From: Symsagittifera roscoffensis
Lineage: Eukaryota > Xenacoelomorpha > Acoela > Convolutidae
Direction: 5' to 3'
DNA: 60,000 nucleotides
NCBI RefSeq assembly: GCF_963678635.1
Contig: NC_087063.1
Location: forward strand, 50,791,220 to 50,851,219
Under the pieces are notes generated by a model that saw only the letters and a program-made list of their open reading frames with translations, did not search any database and was not told the DNA's origin. Shown here piece after piece: positions 39,691 to 51,799 of this stretch. Position 1 is the stretch's first letter; each line of letters opens with the position of its first letter. The position numbers were made by a program, and so were the translations under genes.

Positions 39691-42600
39691 GCAGTTTGTT
39701 CAAGTATGAATATTTAATTCCCAGATGACTGGATAAAAAACTGATTGCGCCAACATTATTTGAAAGTTTTAAAATAATTGCCCCTTGATTGAAAAATTTG
39801 ATTTAAAAAAACTAATCCAATGACTGGGAAAAAATTTCATTAATCAAAATCTTTTGAATATAGAGAGAGGTTTTCAATAACGGTCCTGACGGTGTTTTTT
39901 GTGTGACGCTGAAACTAAATGGCCGGTTGAATTGATGAGGAAGAGGCTATTTTTTCTTCAAAATTCGTTTTGCAAAATCCGACCACTTAGCAGTTAACAT
40001 TTTTTGCACATATCCCACAACTGTATATTCAATTGAAGGCTATGCCTTTTAGTGTTTAAAAAAATTTAAAAAGAGGTGGTGTGGGATTTTCCTTCAACGG
40101 TATTCTCCTTGTACGAAAAATTTTCCTTTTGACATAAAACATCTTGCAATAATTGTTCGAAGTCAAAATCAATTTAACAAAACTTGTGTTTTTACTGACT
40201 ACCCTCTGAATTTTTGAAAGTGTTTCTGGAAACAATTAAAGACCTACTCATTTGGTTGAAAAACTTTAGCGGAAAGTTGTTTTTGTTGGCGATACTAACA
40301 ATAACATTTTCAAATATAGAGCATCTCCAGAATACACTTCGCTCCTCGAAACATTTGAGTTAGTTTACCAGAGACGCGTATTGTGTATTGCGTATTGATC
40401 ATTTTATGTCAAATCATGACGTTTCTGTTGATAGTTCAAATGTAGATTCTCGGGTCAAAAAACTTTTATTGGTTATTTTGATTTGCATCCTGTGAAACAT
40501 AAACCGTCTGAAACTAGTAGAACCGAAAAAAGTTCTTGAATTTTAGTTTGGAGCGACCCCAGAAAAGTTGGATAACCAGAATCCAAATTTTTGCTAAATT
40601 TTCAAAAATGCTTACATAAAAAATGACTTCGGTGCCTCAATGAGCAAAACAGAAATGATTTACAAATTCCCGTAACAAGGTGACCAAAAAAAGTTCGATG
40701 GAAAAAGCGGCTTTTTTGAGAGAATGATTCAAAAAACTGATTTTTCACATGGGATTTTTACTGCTTTCAAATCTTTAAGTAGCAAATAAAAGAGTAATAA
40801 CTTGAACTTTTTTGAACACGTTTAACAATTGTGATTAGGTAATGACTAGAGCACGTTAATTGCTACTAGAGAAAACTGACTCTCATTTTCAGTTCAATAA
40901 GATTCAGAATCGATTTTTTTTCATACAACTGATTTCTTAGCAGTTAGAAAATAATATGCGAGCTCGCGTCATTGCAATCATGAGGGCTTGATGGGAAATC
41001 AGCTGAAACTATCAGATTACCTACGCCCGTTTTTGTTCAATTTCTAGAACTCAAATTGTGTACACTATTTTTTCAAGTTTACGGTAATACTGAACAGTGA
41101 AGATAAAACATACGCAAATGATTAATCTTCTCAATAAGTAAAATCTTCCAAAAAATGCTTTTCAAGCGTCTTTCAAAGTTATTAAACAAGTTCACTATTT
41201 GATTTTAAAAAACTACGTTTTTCGAACAAACTAATCGTGTTCGCATGCGATTTTATCAGTAACAATACTGATTTGGAAATCAATTGACGACAAAAGGACT
41301 GCCACACAGCTTTTTTATTTTGAAGAAGGCTATGACACAATTGGTAGGTCTTTTGAGAAAAGCGAGCGGTAAGGTTTTTGCGGTAAATTCATTGTTTCAG
41401 TTAGAGCATGTATTTGCAACCGCAAACAGTTAGTATAAGCCAAAATCAAAGGAAACTGTTCACTTCATGTGGGGTGCCTCGATAGTCTTTTTTTGTACTT
41501 TTTCTTAAAGATCATCCACGATGTTTTGATATAGATAAAGAACCATTGTTGCCGACGACGCTACCCAAAAACAACAAAGTTCTGTTATCTGGTGCGTGGT
41601 TAACAGATTGACACTCAATAATTCAAATGCAAAATTGTTAATTTTTGGAATAATTTAAAAGCTGAAATTTTAATGGGGGTTGGTACACTAGACCCAACAG
41701 CAATTTAAGCAATCGGATAAATAAACTGATAAAAAAATTAACTTTCTTGTTATTTTGACGTAATTTGCAAACGATTGGCACAACTCGACGGTATTTTCTT
41801 CAAGGCAAGAAACTTTTCATCAATCAAGTCATAACTTCTGTTTTATATTGCATATGCAAAATCAGTAATATTTCATGTAACCTTAGCCAATAACCTTACT
41901 AAGCCAGTAGATGCAACCTTAATAGAACATTGATGTTCCGAAAACGTGTTCCACGAACAGTTTTTTATCAAAAAAAAAGATAGGATCATGTCTTAACTTA
42001 CTTTGATACAAACAAAAGAGACACCACTTACAAAATTTTCTTTATTTAAATCTTTAACGGACTTTTTTCACAGCAGTGTAACCTATCGCTAGATTTTACT
42101 GTTATAAAACGTTGGGAATCCAATCCAACAGTTTTTACTCGGAGTAGGGCAAGAAAATTTGATTCCGCCTCAGATAAATGGAACAAATATTATGAGTAAG
42201 TCTTTTACTCTAAAGAAAAGTCTCAACTTCTTAGTAAACAATGATCTTTTACCAAAAAAGAAAGTTTCTTTAACTCTGAAATTTTAGCGAGGGCGTTGAT
42301 GAGAAAATGAGAAAAATGTATTTCATAGATTACAAAGATGTAATGAACTTTTTGTACTCATCATTTTATCTCTGAGCTGGGTACTCAATTTAAGATTTTT
42401 CGAAGTTGCTCGTTGTAAGCCAATGGGTTCATGAGCTATCTTGACGGTTAATTATTCACACGCACACTCTATTTGAACTCTGCATCTCAATTGCCAGAAA
42501 CGAACTCGAAGGTTTTTAAATTTCAAACTATTTTCAAGGTTTTTCATGAAATTTTGAAATGCTGCAACTTAAAAAGACGATCCTATCCATGTCGCCATAT

Positions 42601-43029
42601 CATGGGGCGTTTAAGAAAATTAAAATTGGCACAAGCTGAAACCAAATACTGAATCATCTTAAACAATTTCTACGATATATGTTTTTCAGAAAAAAAAAAT
42701 ATATATTCTAAAATAACCTTATAAAAGACTGCTCGTATCTTTTGTACAACCCTTTGGTGAAACTCTTTGCAAATTTTCTACTCCTTAAAATGCCTGAAGT
42801 ATTTTTGTTTTGCAAACATTTTAAGCTTAGAATAAGGAATTCAACTTTTTTACGCAAATTGTTTCCACTACGCATCGACAAGTAGAGATAAATAACTCTC
42901 ATCAAATAAGGTGTTATTCAGCTTGTCCCAATTTAAAATGATATCTGAGCCAAACTTTTTTGCCGCTTAAGTTTTGTAGGACCACCATGAATAATGGCAT
43001 TTCACAATGTTGCAACACAAATGTAGAGT
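39691..43029. other. 3.3 kb with no gene or recognised repeat
   Basis: AT-rich with dense stops in all frames. One foldback-like word (GACTGCTCGTATC) near 42729 may be a fragment of that family. I see no RNA gene. Confidence 0.5.
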
Positions 43030-43099
43030 ATAGACGCATATACTGTGTCACCTAATATCAACGATTATCTCACAGCTGATGCAAACTTATGTCGATTGG

Positions 43100-43810
43100 C
43101 TGCTACAAATCCAATAGTCACGCCCGTTCAGTTTTGTTATGCTGGAAACGTTTTTTTTCTAAAATGTCAAGTGTTGTCCCACCGTGTAACACAGCCGTCT
43201 TGTATACTAGTGGTGGGACTGTGTATTTTAATACCCCACCAGTTATTCCTCAACGTGTTCCGCTTTTTGTCAAAAACACTTTTACTGGTTATCAGCCAGT
43301 CAACGAAGCCTACGCACCGTCTTTTGCTAGTCCGAACCAATGTTGTTCATCGGAATGACCTCGCTGCGCTCGTGAATTGGCGGAGTTTTTGATGCATAGC
43401 CGCAAAAATAATCATCTTGAATGAAAGTTAGCCCAGTTTGACGGCAACCCGTTAAACTGGCACCAATGTTTTGGTGAGTTTGCTTAAGTCCACCGTTGAT
43501 TCCGCTATTCTCACAGATGATACGAAACTGACATACTTAAAAACACTCATCACAGGCAAAACAAAAACCGCAATTGCGGATTTAAATTATAGTGGCGTTA
43601 CGTACAACAACGCACTTGCCACCTTGCAAAGGAAGTTTGGGCAACCACACTCTATTGTTGGTGCGCATCTTGATAAGCTGAATACTTTTTGTCCACTTGA
43701 GATGCACAACTCAGAAAATGTCATTAGTTTTCGCTCTATCATAACCTCAAGGAAGCTTGGTCAGTGCACATTGTTCGGCATAATTGGCAGCGCCCAATAC
43801 TCTTAGATTT
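43100..43810 (+). pseudogene. BEL/Pao gag remnant (DUF1759-like)
   Basis: QFDGNPLNWHQCFGEF near 43440 starts the conserved gag domain, which then changes frame and continues as TKLTYLKTLITGKTKTAI, NALATLQRKFGQPHSIV and AHLDKLN in the ORF at 43471-43806. A stop near 43484 and the frame change mark decay. Confidence 0.75.
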
Positions 43811-43954
43811 TAATAACTGGTTGAAAGAAAATGCCGATGGGCTTGAGAAATTACGTGTACTTAACTCTAAGGCAAAAACCGAAGAACCAGTCAAGCCAAA
43901 AAAACCAAAGTTTTCGCTGCAAATAACAAAGTAACTGGTAAAGCATAGGAAAAG

Positions 43955-44167
43955 TCTAAGTTGCCGCCGTGCGTTTTGTGTAAGGGTAGTCACGCATTGA
44001 TGAACTGTGTCGTTTTCAAGAAAAAGAATGCTACTCAGCGAGCAAAATACGTAGCTGAACAGAAACTTTGCTTCGCTTGCCTCAGTGGCAATCATAGTTT
44101 CCGGCAATGTTCTAGAGCTAAAAAAAAAGACCCGAAGCCAGAGCGCGATAGCACACATAATGTCTAG
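43955..44167 (+). pseudogene. BEL/Pao gag zinc knuckles
   Basis: Two knuckles in one short frame: CVLCKGSHALMNC (C-x2-C-x3-H-x4-C) and CFACLSGNHSFRQC (C-x2-C-x4-H-x4-C), separated by a basic helix. This pair precedes the protease in BEL/Pao gag-pol. Confidence 0.8.
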
Positions 44168-44269
44168 CTCCATGGAGACGGGAAAACATTTCCTCGGAAG
44201 CAACATTTGAATGTCTCAAATAAGGCTAGAGCAAACAATTCTAAGGAGAATACAATAATTTCCACCCAC

Positions 44270-44800
44270 GCCGCTGTTAGTGATGTATATGACAATGAAT
44301 CGTCTAAAGGGTTGTTGCCAATTGCAACACTTGGTATGTCCTCGGATGTAACCAGTCTCCTGACGTTTGTTATTTGTAATAGTGCATTGACACACCCTTG
44401 AGTGTCTTCGTCACTCGTTACCCGTCTCGGCTTAGTAGGGGAGCCCGTTAACTTGTCAATTAGTAGTTTCAATTCAACCACCGTTGTTGAGACTCAGAGG
44501 GTCAAATTTACAGTTTCCACCGAGCCGAATAATTGTGATTTTGTATTTCTTCTGTTTGCATATGTTTAAGACAATTTTCGGATTGGTTCCGAGTTAATCA
44601 ATATTGCTGATTTGCAGAATAAAAATCCACAATTAGCACTTATTAAGCCTAGTCAATACACTTATGAGGACGTTAAAGTAATTATAGGACAAGACTACTA
44701 CCACGCCGTTAGACCCATTGAGTTCATCTTGGGAGATGATAATTACTCACCGTGTTCCGTTCGCCTACCGATAGGTTGGGTCGTCCGTTGGTTCTACTTC
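44270..44800 (+). pseudogene. BEL/Pao aspartic protease remnant (DUF1758-like), active site lost
   Basis: KGLLPIATLGM is the family's opening strand. Where the D-S-G triad should be the frame reads ICNSALTHP and then a stop. It resumes with TRLGLVGEPVNLSIS, and later VIIGQDYYHAV, the typical closing block, at about 44670. The loss of the catalytic aspartate and the stops make it inactive. Confidence 0.7.
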
Positions 44801-44834
44801 TTCGTGTTTCAAGTGTGTTGTTGAAGACTCCTCT

Positions 44835-45934
44835 TTGACTGACCAGCCAAAATCCTGGCACGAGTTGGAATCTTATGGTGCTTTCAAACAAGCCGATGCC
44901 CGTTCCGCCGCAGATAAACATGCTTTATCCATCCTTGATTCTGAAACCATTCCCAATGGCGAAAGATACGTTGTGCCTATGCTTTGGATTGATATTAAGG
45001 TCAGTCTAACAAACAACTTTTACTCGTCACTCGCCCAATTTAAAACATTGGAGAGAAGGTTATTTGGAGAAAAGAAGACCCTGAACTGCGCGAAAGGTAC
45101 GCAGACTTATTTAGGGAGGACATGAGGAAAGGCTATATCGTTACTGTCAAACCGCATAATCCTCATAAGCGAGTGATGTCTTTCGCACCATCCGGCCGTA
45201 AATCTGAACAGGCCGGGTAAGGTGCACCGAGTCCTTAATAAGGCAATTAAGTTTCACGGCATTCCTTAAATAAATCCTTAATGGTGGGTCCGAACCTACT
45301 CCAAAATATAACTTTTGTACTCTCGCGATTCCGTCAACACAAGTACGCCGTCTCCGCGGATATAGTAGGTATGTTCCTCCAGGTAGGAGTCCTCGCCCGC
45401 GATCAAATTTCGCTCAGTTTTTTGTGGTCGGAGGATACCACTCCAGATGTGGTAGTTCACCAGTACACTCGCAATATATTCGGCGCACGGGTTTCGCCTA
45501 CGTGCGCCAATTTCGCGTTGCGAAAAACAGTAACTGATAAGATGTCCACATACCCTGAGGCCGCATCAAGCGTAAACGAAAACTTTTATATGGACGATTA
45601 CTTGGATTCGTTCGAGAACGTCGCCCATGCTGTTAAAGTTGGCCGTGGTTTGATTTCGTTACTTAAGTTGGGAGGATTTAATTTGACTAAGTTTGTCAGT
45701 AATGCTGATGAAATTACTTCAGCAATGAACCCCGAGGATTGCGAAACCTCGTCTTCGCCCATCAAGGAAAAATGTAACGGTGCCGAACAATCATCACACG
45801 TCTTAAGTCGTAAGTGGGGCCATGTGAAAGACACATTTGTTGTTAGCAGAGGCGTGGATCGTCTTCTCGATAAGGCAATAAATCAACGAACCGTCATGAG
45901 TTGCGTCTCCTCTGTGTTTGACCCTGTTGGGTGA
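44835..45934 (+). pseudogene. BEL/Pao reverse transcriptase remnant
   Basis: 44835-45125 carries ERYVVPMLWIDIKVSLTNNF and LAQFKTLERRLFG, the conserved entry to the RT domain. A frame change at about 45095 and damaged sequence follow to 45280. From 45281 the frame is open again: MVGPNLLQNITFVLSRFRQH, then SADIVGMFLQVGV with a catalytic aspartate, SPTCANFALRK, and an intact FYMDDYLDSFE. A stop at 45932 interrupts the next domain. Confidence 0.85.
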
Positions 45935-46840
45935 GTAGCTCCATACACAGTTAGGACCCCTCTATTGCTTGAAGACATTTGGAAATTCAGTGGCCAAAGT
46001 TGGGACGAAGAATTGCAGGAAGACATAAGAAATAAGTTTCTCGAGTGGCACTCCGGTCTGCCTCTCAACGGGCAATTGACTATTCCCCGCTGCTACTTCA
46101 CAGAGCCTGTGTATCAAATTGAGCTCCACGTGTTCGGTGGTAGCTCACAAGGCGTTTTCTGTGCGGTTGGGTTTTTGCGTGCGCGACTCTCGAATTCGCA
46201 CAAAACTCAAATATCTTTCATCTTTGATAAAGCTCACGTTGCGCTCATGAAAACGCTATCTATACCGAAGCTAGAGCTTCAAGCTGCTCTGCTCGCAACG
46301 CGACTGAAAGATTATACACTGACAGCCCTTACGTGTCGGCGTAATCCTCGAATCGACCAATATTGATCAGTGGCACCATCTGAGCGGTGATAATCCAGCT
46401 GACACCGGTACGCGGGGGATTTCTTCGGAAGCCCTCAAGGATAATAGCTGGGTTGTTGGTCCGAGCAATATCAGGACTACTGATTGGTCGTTTAAACCTG
46501 AAGAACGTAAGATCAATAAAATTCGTTTGAAGGGTCCTTTTTGTGATGTCGATAACTGCTTTAAGACATCATCTTCCTTCGTAGCCGATGTCACATCCAT
46601 CAAACATCCCAAACACGGGTTAAAATGGAAAAGGTTCAGTTCTTTTACGAGATATAAAAGAGTAGTCGCCTTTAGGTTGAGGATGCTGCCTTTACATAAG
46701 CATTTTCGCGTTAAGGACTAACGGATCACCGACCCCACTGAACTTGATGCGGAAAACAAACTAATTCATCTTGCTCAGACGGATTCCTTCCCCGTTGAAT
46801 TGAAAACACTCACCGCTGGCAAAGCTTTTTAGAATAGAAA
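45935..46840 (+). pseudogene. BEL/Pao RNase H-region and connection remnant
   Basis: After a stop at DPVG, the frame continues as ILEDIWK-like sequence, SWDEELQEDIRNKFLEWHSG and IPKLELQAALLATRL (RNase H area), then NPADTGTRGISSEALKDN and SWVVGPS (46390-46460), the usual link to integrase. Later frame changes spread to 46840. Confidence 0.75.
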
Positions 46841-47110
46841 AAAATGACACATACTTGCCATTTATCGGCTGATACCATTCGTTCCACCGGACGGATTGTG
46901 CGCTTAGTTAATAGCGAGTTTGATACTAAGCACCCAATAATACTCGACGCCCGACATACCCTAATTCGTTTATTGGCCCGCAGCCTCCACCACAAGCATT
47001 GTCATCAAGGTTTAGACTTCATGCGCTCCGTTTTAAATATGAAATGTGCAATACTGGTCGATCGAAAATCAATGTGTAACATGCCGTAAACGCAAAGCAA
47101 GTACCATCCA
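46841..47110 (+). pseudogene. BEL/Pao integrase zinc domain remnant
   Basis: GRIVRLVNSEFDTKHPIILD, then RHTLIRLLARSLHHKH, then a CVTC cysteine pair near 47075 followed by RKRK in another frame. This is the H2C2 zinc module that precedes the catalytic core. Confidence 0.8.
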
Positions 47111-47159
47111 GCCGATTATGTCCGATTTATGTCGAACGTCTCGGATATAAGCAACCACC

Positions 47160-47826
47160 CTCTAATCATATGGGTCTGGATTACTTTGGACCGCTTCACG
47201 TTCCGGTTCGCAGAAGCACTGGAAAAAGATGGAGATTTCTTTTCACCTGCCTCACCACCAGGGCTGTACACCTTGAGAACGTACCATCTCTGGACACTAG
47301 TTCTTGTGTCATGGGCAATGAACGGTTCCTTGCACGTCGTGGTACACAACGCACGATCTGGTCAGATAACGGCACGAACTTCGTTGGTGCGGAAAAAGAA
47401 TTATTTGCCTGCATCAAGAGCTGGAACGGCATGGCTCCGACCATTTTTGCACAAAAAGTTGTTACTTGGAATTTTAACCCGCCAGGCGCACCCCATCATG
47501 GCGGCTCCTGGGAGCGCCTCGTCCGCAGCGGGAAGCGCGTGCTTTACGATATGCTAGGCAGTATGCGAGTCACCGAAGCGGTGTTAGGAACAACACTCTG
47601 CTTAGTTGAGCAGGCTTTGAACTCGAGGCTAATCACTCCCGTTAGTACTGATTCACGTAAGTTAGAAGCGTTATCCCAATCCAATTTTTGCTTGGACAAC
47701 ATGCAACAAGCTTTCCTTCGCTTTTACCTGGGGAGCACTTCGACCACAAGAAAAGGTACGGGCGAGCGCAGTCGTATGCTAACGCTATTTGGTCTCGTTG
47801 GTTTCGCGAATATGTTCCCTGACTGA
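47160..47826 (+). pseudogene. BEL/Pao integrase core, nearly intact
   Basis: An open frame of 218 codons holds the three catalytic positions: GLDYFGPL (first Asp), TIWSDNGTNFVGAEKEL (second Asp) and HHGGSWERLVRSGKRVLYD (Glu). TCLTTRAVHLENV and VEQALNSRLITPVSTDSR are further family blocks. The segment between the first two acidic residues is shorter than usual, so a deletion within the core is likely. The frame ends at a stop at 47824-47826, and the rest of the C-terminus continues in another frame. Confidence 0.85.
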
Positions 47827-47854
47827 ATAAGCGTGTCAAGTAGCACACTCATTC

Positions 47855-48050
47855 TGACTCAACTCTTAAGACAGGCGTCCTCGTGTGGGTGACTGAGCCC
47901 GAGAGTCCGCGTGGGTACTACCCCCTCGCCCGAATCGTCAAGCTAAGCTACGGACAGGACGGTTGCGCCCGATCCGCCCTTGTTATGACCGCAACCAGTG
48001 AAGTCATTCGGCCGACCGTTATTTTCGCTCTGGTTCTTCGCTCTTCAGGG
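47855..48050 (+). pseudogene. BEL/Pao pol C-terminus (DUF5641-like)
   Basis: LVWVTEPESPRGYYPLARIV and LSYGQDGCARSAL are the conserved blocks, followed by RPTVIFALVLRSS. It ends at a run of 15 G. The same piece occurs at 55654-55860, where it is the start of the duplicated segment. Confidence 0.8.
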
Positions 48051-48062
48051 GGGGGGGGGGGG
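48048..48062 (+). repeat. Run of 15 G
   Basis: A homopolymer of 15 G right after the DUF5641 remnant. The equivalent site in copy 2 (about 55847) has 7 G. Confidence 0.9.
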
Positions 48063-49299
48063 CTACTTCATACAGCAAATTTTGGATGAAATTATCAATT
48101 TTGCCGAAGAATTTTGTTTTGCCGAGAATACGAATTTATTATTGATTTTTCGGTTTTAAATTCATCCTACGGAAATTTAGCGTGCACACAAAATGGCAGT
48201 TCAAGTTCATGGACTCAAAACTCGAAAGCGCCAAACTAGACCCATGTTATTCAACTACACTCCACGCCGCTTATTGTCAATTGGAAGACATTGGTTGTGG
48301 TATCGGTTCCCAGATAAGTTCAACGTGAGAATCCAAATCGAATCTCGACAGCAGCACTCGGTCAACACCCGCGAGACTTTGATGCTCAAAGTATCCATTG
48401 GCCTTCGGCGTTTCGATCAAAATTCCTTGCTTCGATTGAGCATACTTGTTTTTCGGTTGAAAAGTCGAAACCTATCCGAAATTGTTAGAGACAGTCAAAA
48501 TGTATCAAGATTGGTCGGGCACAGTCAAACAGATTTGTTTTTGGTCGAGAGATTCCAAACACACCCGAGCTCTGTAGAGAAAATTGAAAGATTTCTGACT
48601 TGGTTCGATCACATTCGAGCCTATTTTTTCCCTGTCCAGAAGTCAAAATAAATCCAAATTCACTCGGCAAGGTCGAAACATACCAAAAACGGTTGAAATG
48701 TTGAAAAAATACCAAATTTTGGTCGATGCGGTCAAAATATACATCAGGAGCATAAGTCGAGCAGCGTGGCCCGGGTTTGTGTTGACCTGTTGTCTACAAC
48801 AAGCTCAATGTGAACATGGTTGTGTGGGGCAAAAAAAACGCTTGACCGTTTTCTACAAGGCGAGGCGAACCAGCCCAAGGTGGAAACACAGCAGGCAAAA
48901 ATCTGAACACGGAGTTATTGCCGGCCAGCTTAAGTAGTTTTGGTCGAAAACTAGCACGCTTGGGTTGAACACAGTCGTATACAATTTTCTTCGATCGAAT
49001 CGATAAAAAAAATAGCAGAATTGAGTGGAACACTTTCGAAAACAATTAACCTTGGGTCAAGTCAACCAAAACATGGCATGCTTGAGTAGAAGACAGTCAG
49101 ACACCTTTTTTTGGTGGAGTAAGTAAAGTCATACCCGCAGTGAGGTTCGATGAATAATAATCAAATATAATCGATTTTTGTGGTCAAATTTATTGGCATT
49201 GTAATCGATATTTACTACACACTTTGGGACCAAGCAATCGATTATAATCCTTTATTTTGAGAGACATTCAATTGATTGTAATCCATTTCAAGTATATTC
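48063..49299. other. Non-coding part of duplication; GTCGAA-type degenerate repeats
   Basis: AAGTCGAAA, GGTCGAACACAGTC and related words recur between 48400 and 49100, echoing the 22-bp minisatellite at 901-1110. The ORF at 48193-48651 is broken in copy 2 and shows no domain. The segment may contain the old 3' LTR of the BEL/Pao relic, but no pair was found. Confidence 0.5.
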
Positions 49300-49480
49300 T
49301 CTACCCACCTACGCCCCCCTTACCTCCCTCACCTGCTGTAGCCCCCCCCCCTCCCCCACACACACATCTCTGGTGTTGTCAAAGTTGTCTGTGCGTTTGG
49401 GAATAGGGTTTTTCACGTATTCTTGCGGTAAATTTAAGAAAAAGGTAAGAGGTGGGGAGGGGAGGTGGTGGTAGGTAAGG
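49300..49480. repeat. C-rich and G-rich inverted tracts
   Basis: CCCCCCTTACCTCCCTCACC at about 49315 faces GGTGGGGAGGGGAGGTGGTGG at about 49452 in near-inverted form, giving a possible large stem or G-quadruplex-prone strand. In copy 2 the C-rich half has expanded. Confidence 0.65.
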
Positions 49481-50239
49481 AAAGTAAGAAAGCCCGCATT
49501 TAAGAAAAGTGAAAACAAATCGGTTATAATGAATTTTTGTGGTCTAAAAGGTTGTAATCATATTCGATTCCCATGTTACGCTCAGACAACAAAATTGGAA
49601 TAAAAATGGATTTAAAACCATTTTTCTCGCAAAAACAAAATGCATTATAATTCATTTGAAATCCATTATAATAGATTATATAATAAGTAGAAAATCACAT
49701 AAAATAATGTTGTTTCGCGTCGTGCAATTTTTTGCAAAGAATTCTGCATTTATCAAATGAGTTATGCGGCAACTTTGCAACGCGAGAGTACGGCCTAAAG
49801 GTGGAATTAGTCCACTTCCAACTTTGCAACCCCCCTCCCCCAATTTTTCTAATAATTTTAAAAAATTGATGTTTCAAATTCAGTTACAGTTATTGACTAA
49901 TATAAAAAAGTAACAAAAGTATCAAAGTTAGGCAGAAAAAAATTAAATTGAACAACAAGTTGCCAACTTTAGTTTAAAACGCAGAAAAGAGTTTTTGTGC
50001 GCTGAAATTCGCATCTGAGTAAAGTGGAAAAAAAACTCGATTATAATTTAGTTTCATTGTCAGTAATTCACAAAAGTGAAAAAAAGATTTTTATAAAAGA
50101 TGAAAACAGGATTTTCTTGCTTCCAAAAATCGTAATAATATAATCCATTTTTAATTGATTATAATCGATTTTTATTCATGGAACTCCAATGCGGGTGGTA
50201 GGAGTAAGGTATAGGAAGAGAAACAAAAAGAAAACAAAA
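49481..50239. repeat. AT-rich tract with ATTATAATCGATT-like words
   Basis: Non-coding. The words TTATAATCGATT, ATAATGAATTTTT and ATTATAATTTAG recur here and at 49140-49290, 50150-50180 and 51820-51890. All hold a palindromic ATCGAT or TTATAA core. The same set flanks the foldback elements in copy 2. Confidence 0.6.
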
Positions 50240-51197
50240 CAAGACTGCTCGTATCAGGGTGAAGCCCTGAAAGTTCCGACTGCCTTTTAAGGTCTATGGA
50301 GCATTAATAAGATGAAAAATTTCAATGTAGAAAAAAAAATTTAAAAAAATTTTGAAAAAATTTGAGATTTTATGAAAAAACGTCCCCCCACACGTCATGT
50401 TAGGTACAAAGTGATAGATTTTGCGCCTATTAATAAATCAAATATGGCATATAAGCTTCTTTGAACCAATTTGGAACGATTTCTAAGACGGATTAAATCT
50501 CGTTTACGCGTTAATAGCGCGAATTTTATCGCGCGTTAATTGTCCCAAATTGGCCAAAATGGCAATCTTTAAACCCCCATAACTATATGAAAAATGATCA
50601 CAGGTAAAATATCTGTTCGAATTTAAGCTCAAGACAACAAACAACAATAGCTTTCGAATGATGTTTAAAAAAGCCGTCAAAAACGGCTAGTTAAAAAGTC
50701 GAAATTTCTCTGCAGAAAAAAACCCACCACGATCACAAATATTCCGTTACTTTCGTATCGAAAGTTGGAACAACAAGTTTTTGCGATTAGAAGGTTTAAT
50801 TTTTTAATATTTGATTTCAAAATTTTGGAAATTTCAGGCAATTACTCATAAAATTCTATTTTAATCTTTTATTGTTCCGATTTTCGCGACAAAAGTAACG
50901 CAAACTAAAAAATTATGACAGAATTTACTTACATCAGCCGAAAGCTATTGTTGTCTTGAGCTCAAGTTTGAAAAGATATTTCACCTGCGATCAATTTTCG
51001 TAGAGTTATCAGGGCTTGAAGCTAGAGGTTTGGCCAATTCGGGACAATTAACGCGCGATATATTTCGCGCTATTAATGCTTAAACGGAGATTTAATCTAT
51101 CGAGGAAGTTGTTCCAAATTGGCTGGCACAGGCTATTTGTCATAAGTTCAGGAGCGAAATCTATCACTTTGTACTTTATTTGGCGTGAGCAGTCTTG
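50240..51197. mobile_element. Foldback element A, full copy
   Basis: Long inverted repeat of about 950 bp. The left end is CAAGACTGCTCGTATCAGGG and the right end GAGCAGTCTTG. Both arms carry the palindrome (GCGCGAATTTTATCGCGCG left, GCGCGATATATTTCGCGC right) and an arm word ACAGGTAAAATAT / ATATTTCACCTGCGATC. No ORF is present, so it is non-autonomous. It contains the uninterrupted ATCT target at 50565-50568. Confidence 0.85.
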
Positions 51198-51275
51198 TTA
51201 TCTTTTGTAATCCATTAAAAGCCATCGTAATCCATCGTAATTGATTATAATGGAATATATTGATTTCTACTTTAT

Positions 51276-51799
51276 TGTTCCGACTTTCGTAACAAAAGTA
51301 ACGAAATATTTGTGCTCGGGTGGGGTTTTTTTCTTCAGACAAATTTCAACTTTTTAACTAGCCGTTTTTGACGGAAATTTTCTATAACATTCAAAAATTA
51401 TTGTTGTCCTGAGCCTATATTTGAAGTTTTATTTCACCTCTGATCACTTTTGTAAAACTATGGGGGTTTAAAAATTGCCATTTTGGCCAAATTGTGACAA
51501 CTAACGCGCGATAATTTTCGCGCTATCAACGCGTAAGCGAGATTTAATCCGTCTTAGAAATCGTTCCAAAATGTTTCAAGAAGTACTATTTGCCATAATT
51601 GATTTGTTAATATGAGCATAGTCTATCACTTTGTACTTAATATGGCGTGCGGGGGAAGTTTTTACAAAAAATCTCATTTTTTTAAAAATTTTTATTTTGT
51701 TTCATTACATTTATTTTTTTCATGCTATTACTGCTTCATAGACCTTAAAAGGCAGTTGGAAATTTCGGGGCTTCGATCTGGTACGAGCACTCTTGCTTG
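51276..51799. mobile_element. Foldback element A, single arm
   Basis: A right arm only: GTTCCGACTTTCGTAACAAA, ACGCGCGATAATTTTCGCGC, GACCTTAAAAGGCAGTTGG, ending GTACGAGCACTCTTGCTTG. It lies in the same orientation as the right half of its neighbour. Confidence 0.8.

Larger units (their letters stand above)
43030..48050 (+). mobile_element. Decayed BEL/Pao retrotransposon
   Basis: Gag, knuckles, protease, RT, RNase H, integrase and DUF5641 remnants occur in the BEL/Pao order on the plus strand, broken by stops and frame changes. LTRs could not be delimited. The array at 2730-16140 derives from a different BEL/Pao lineage, as its integrase blocks differ from this one's. Confidence 0.9.

Noticed and set aside
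48193-48651. 152-aa plus-strand ORF in the duplication
   Set aside because: The second copy is frameshifted (55984-56367), and the sequence consists of degenerate GTCGAA-type repeats.
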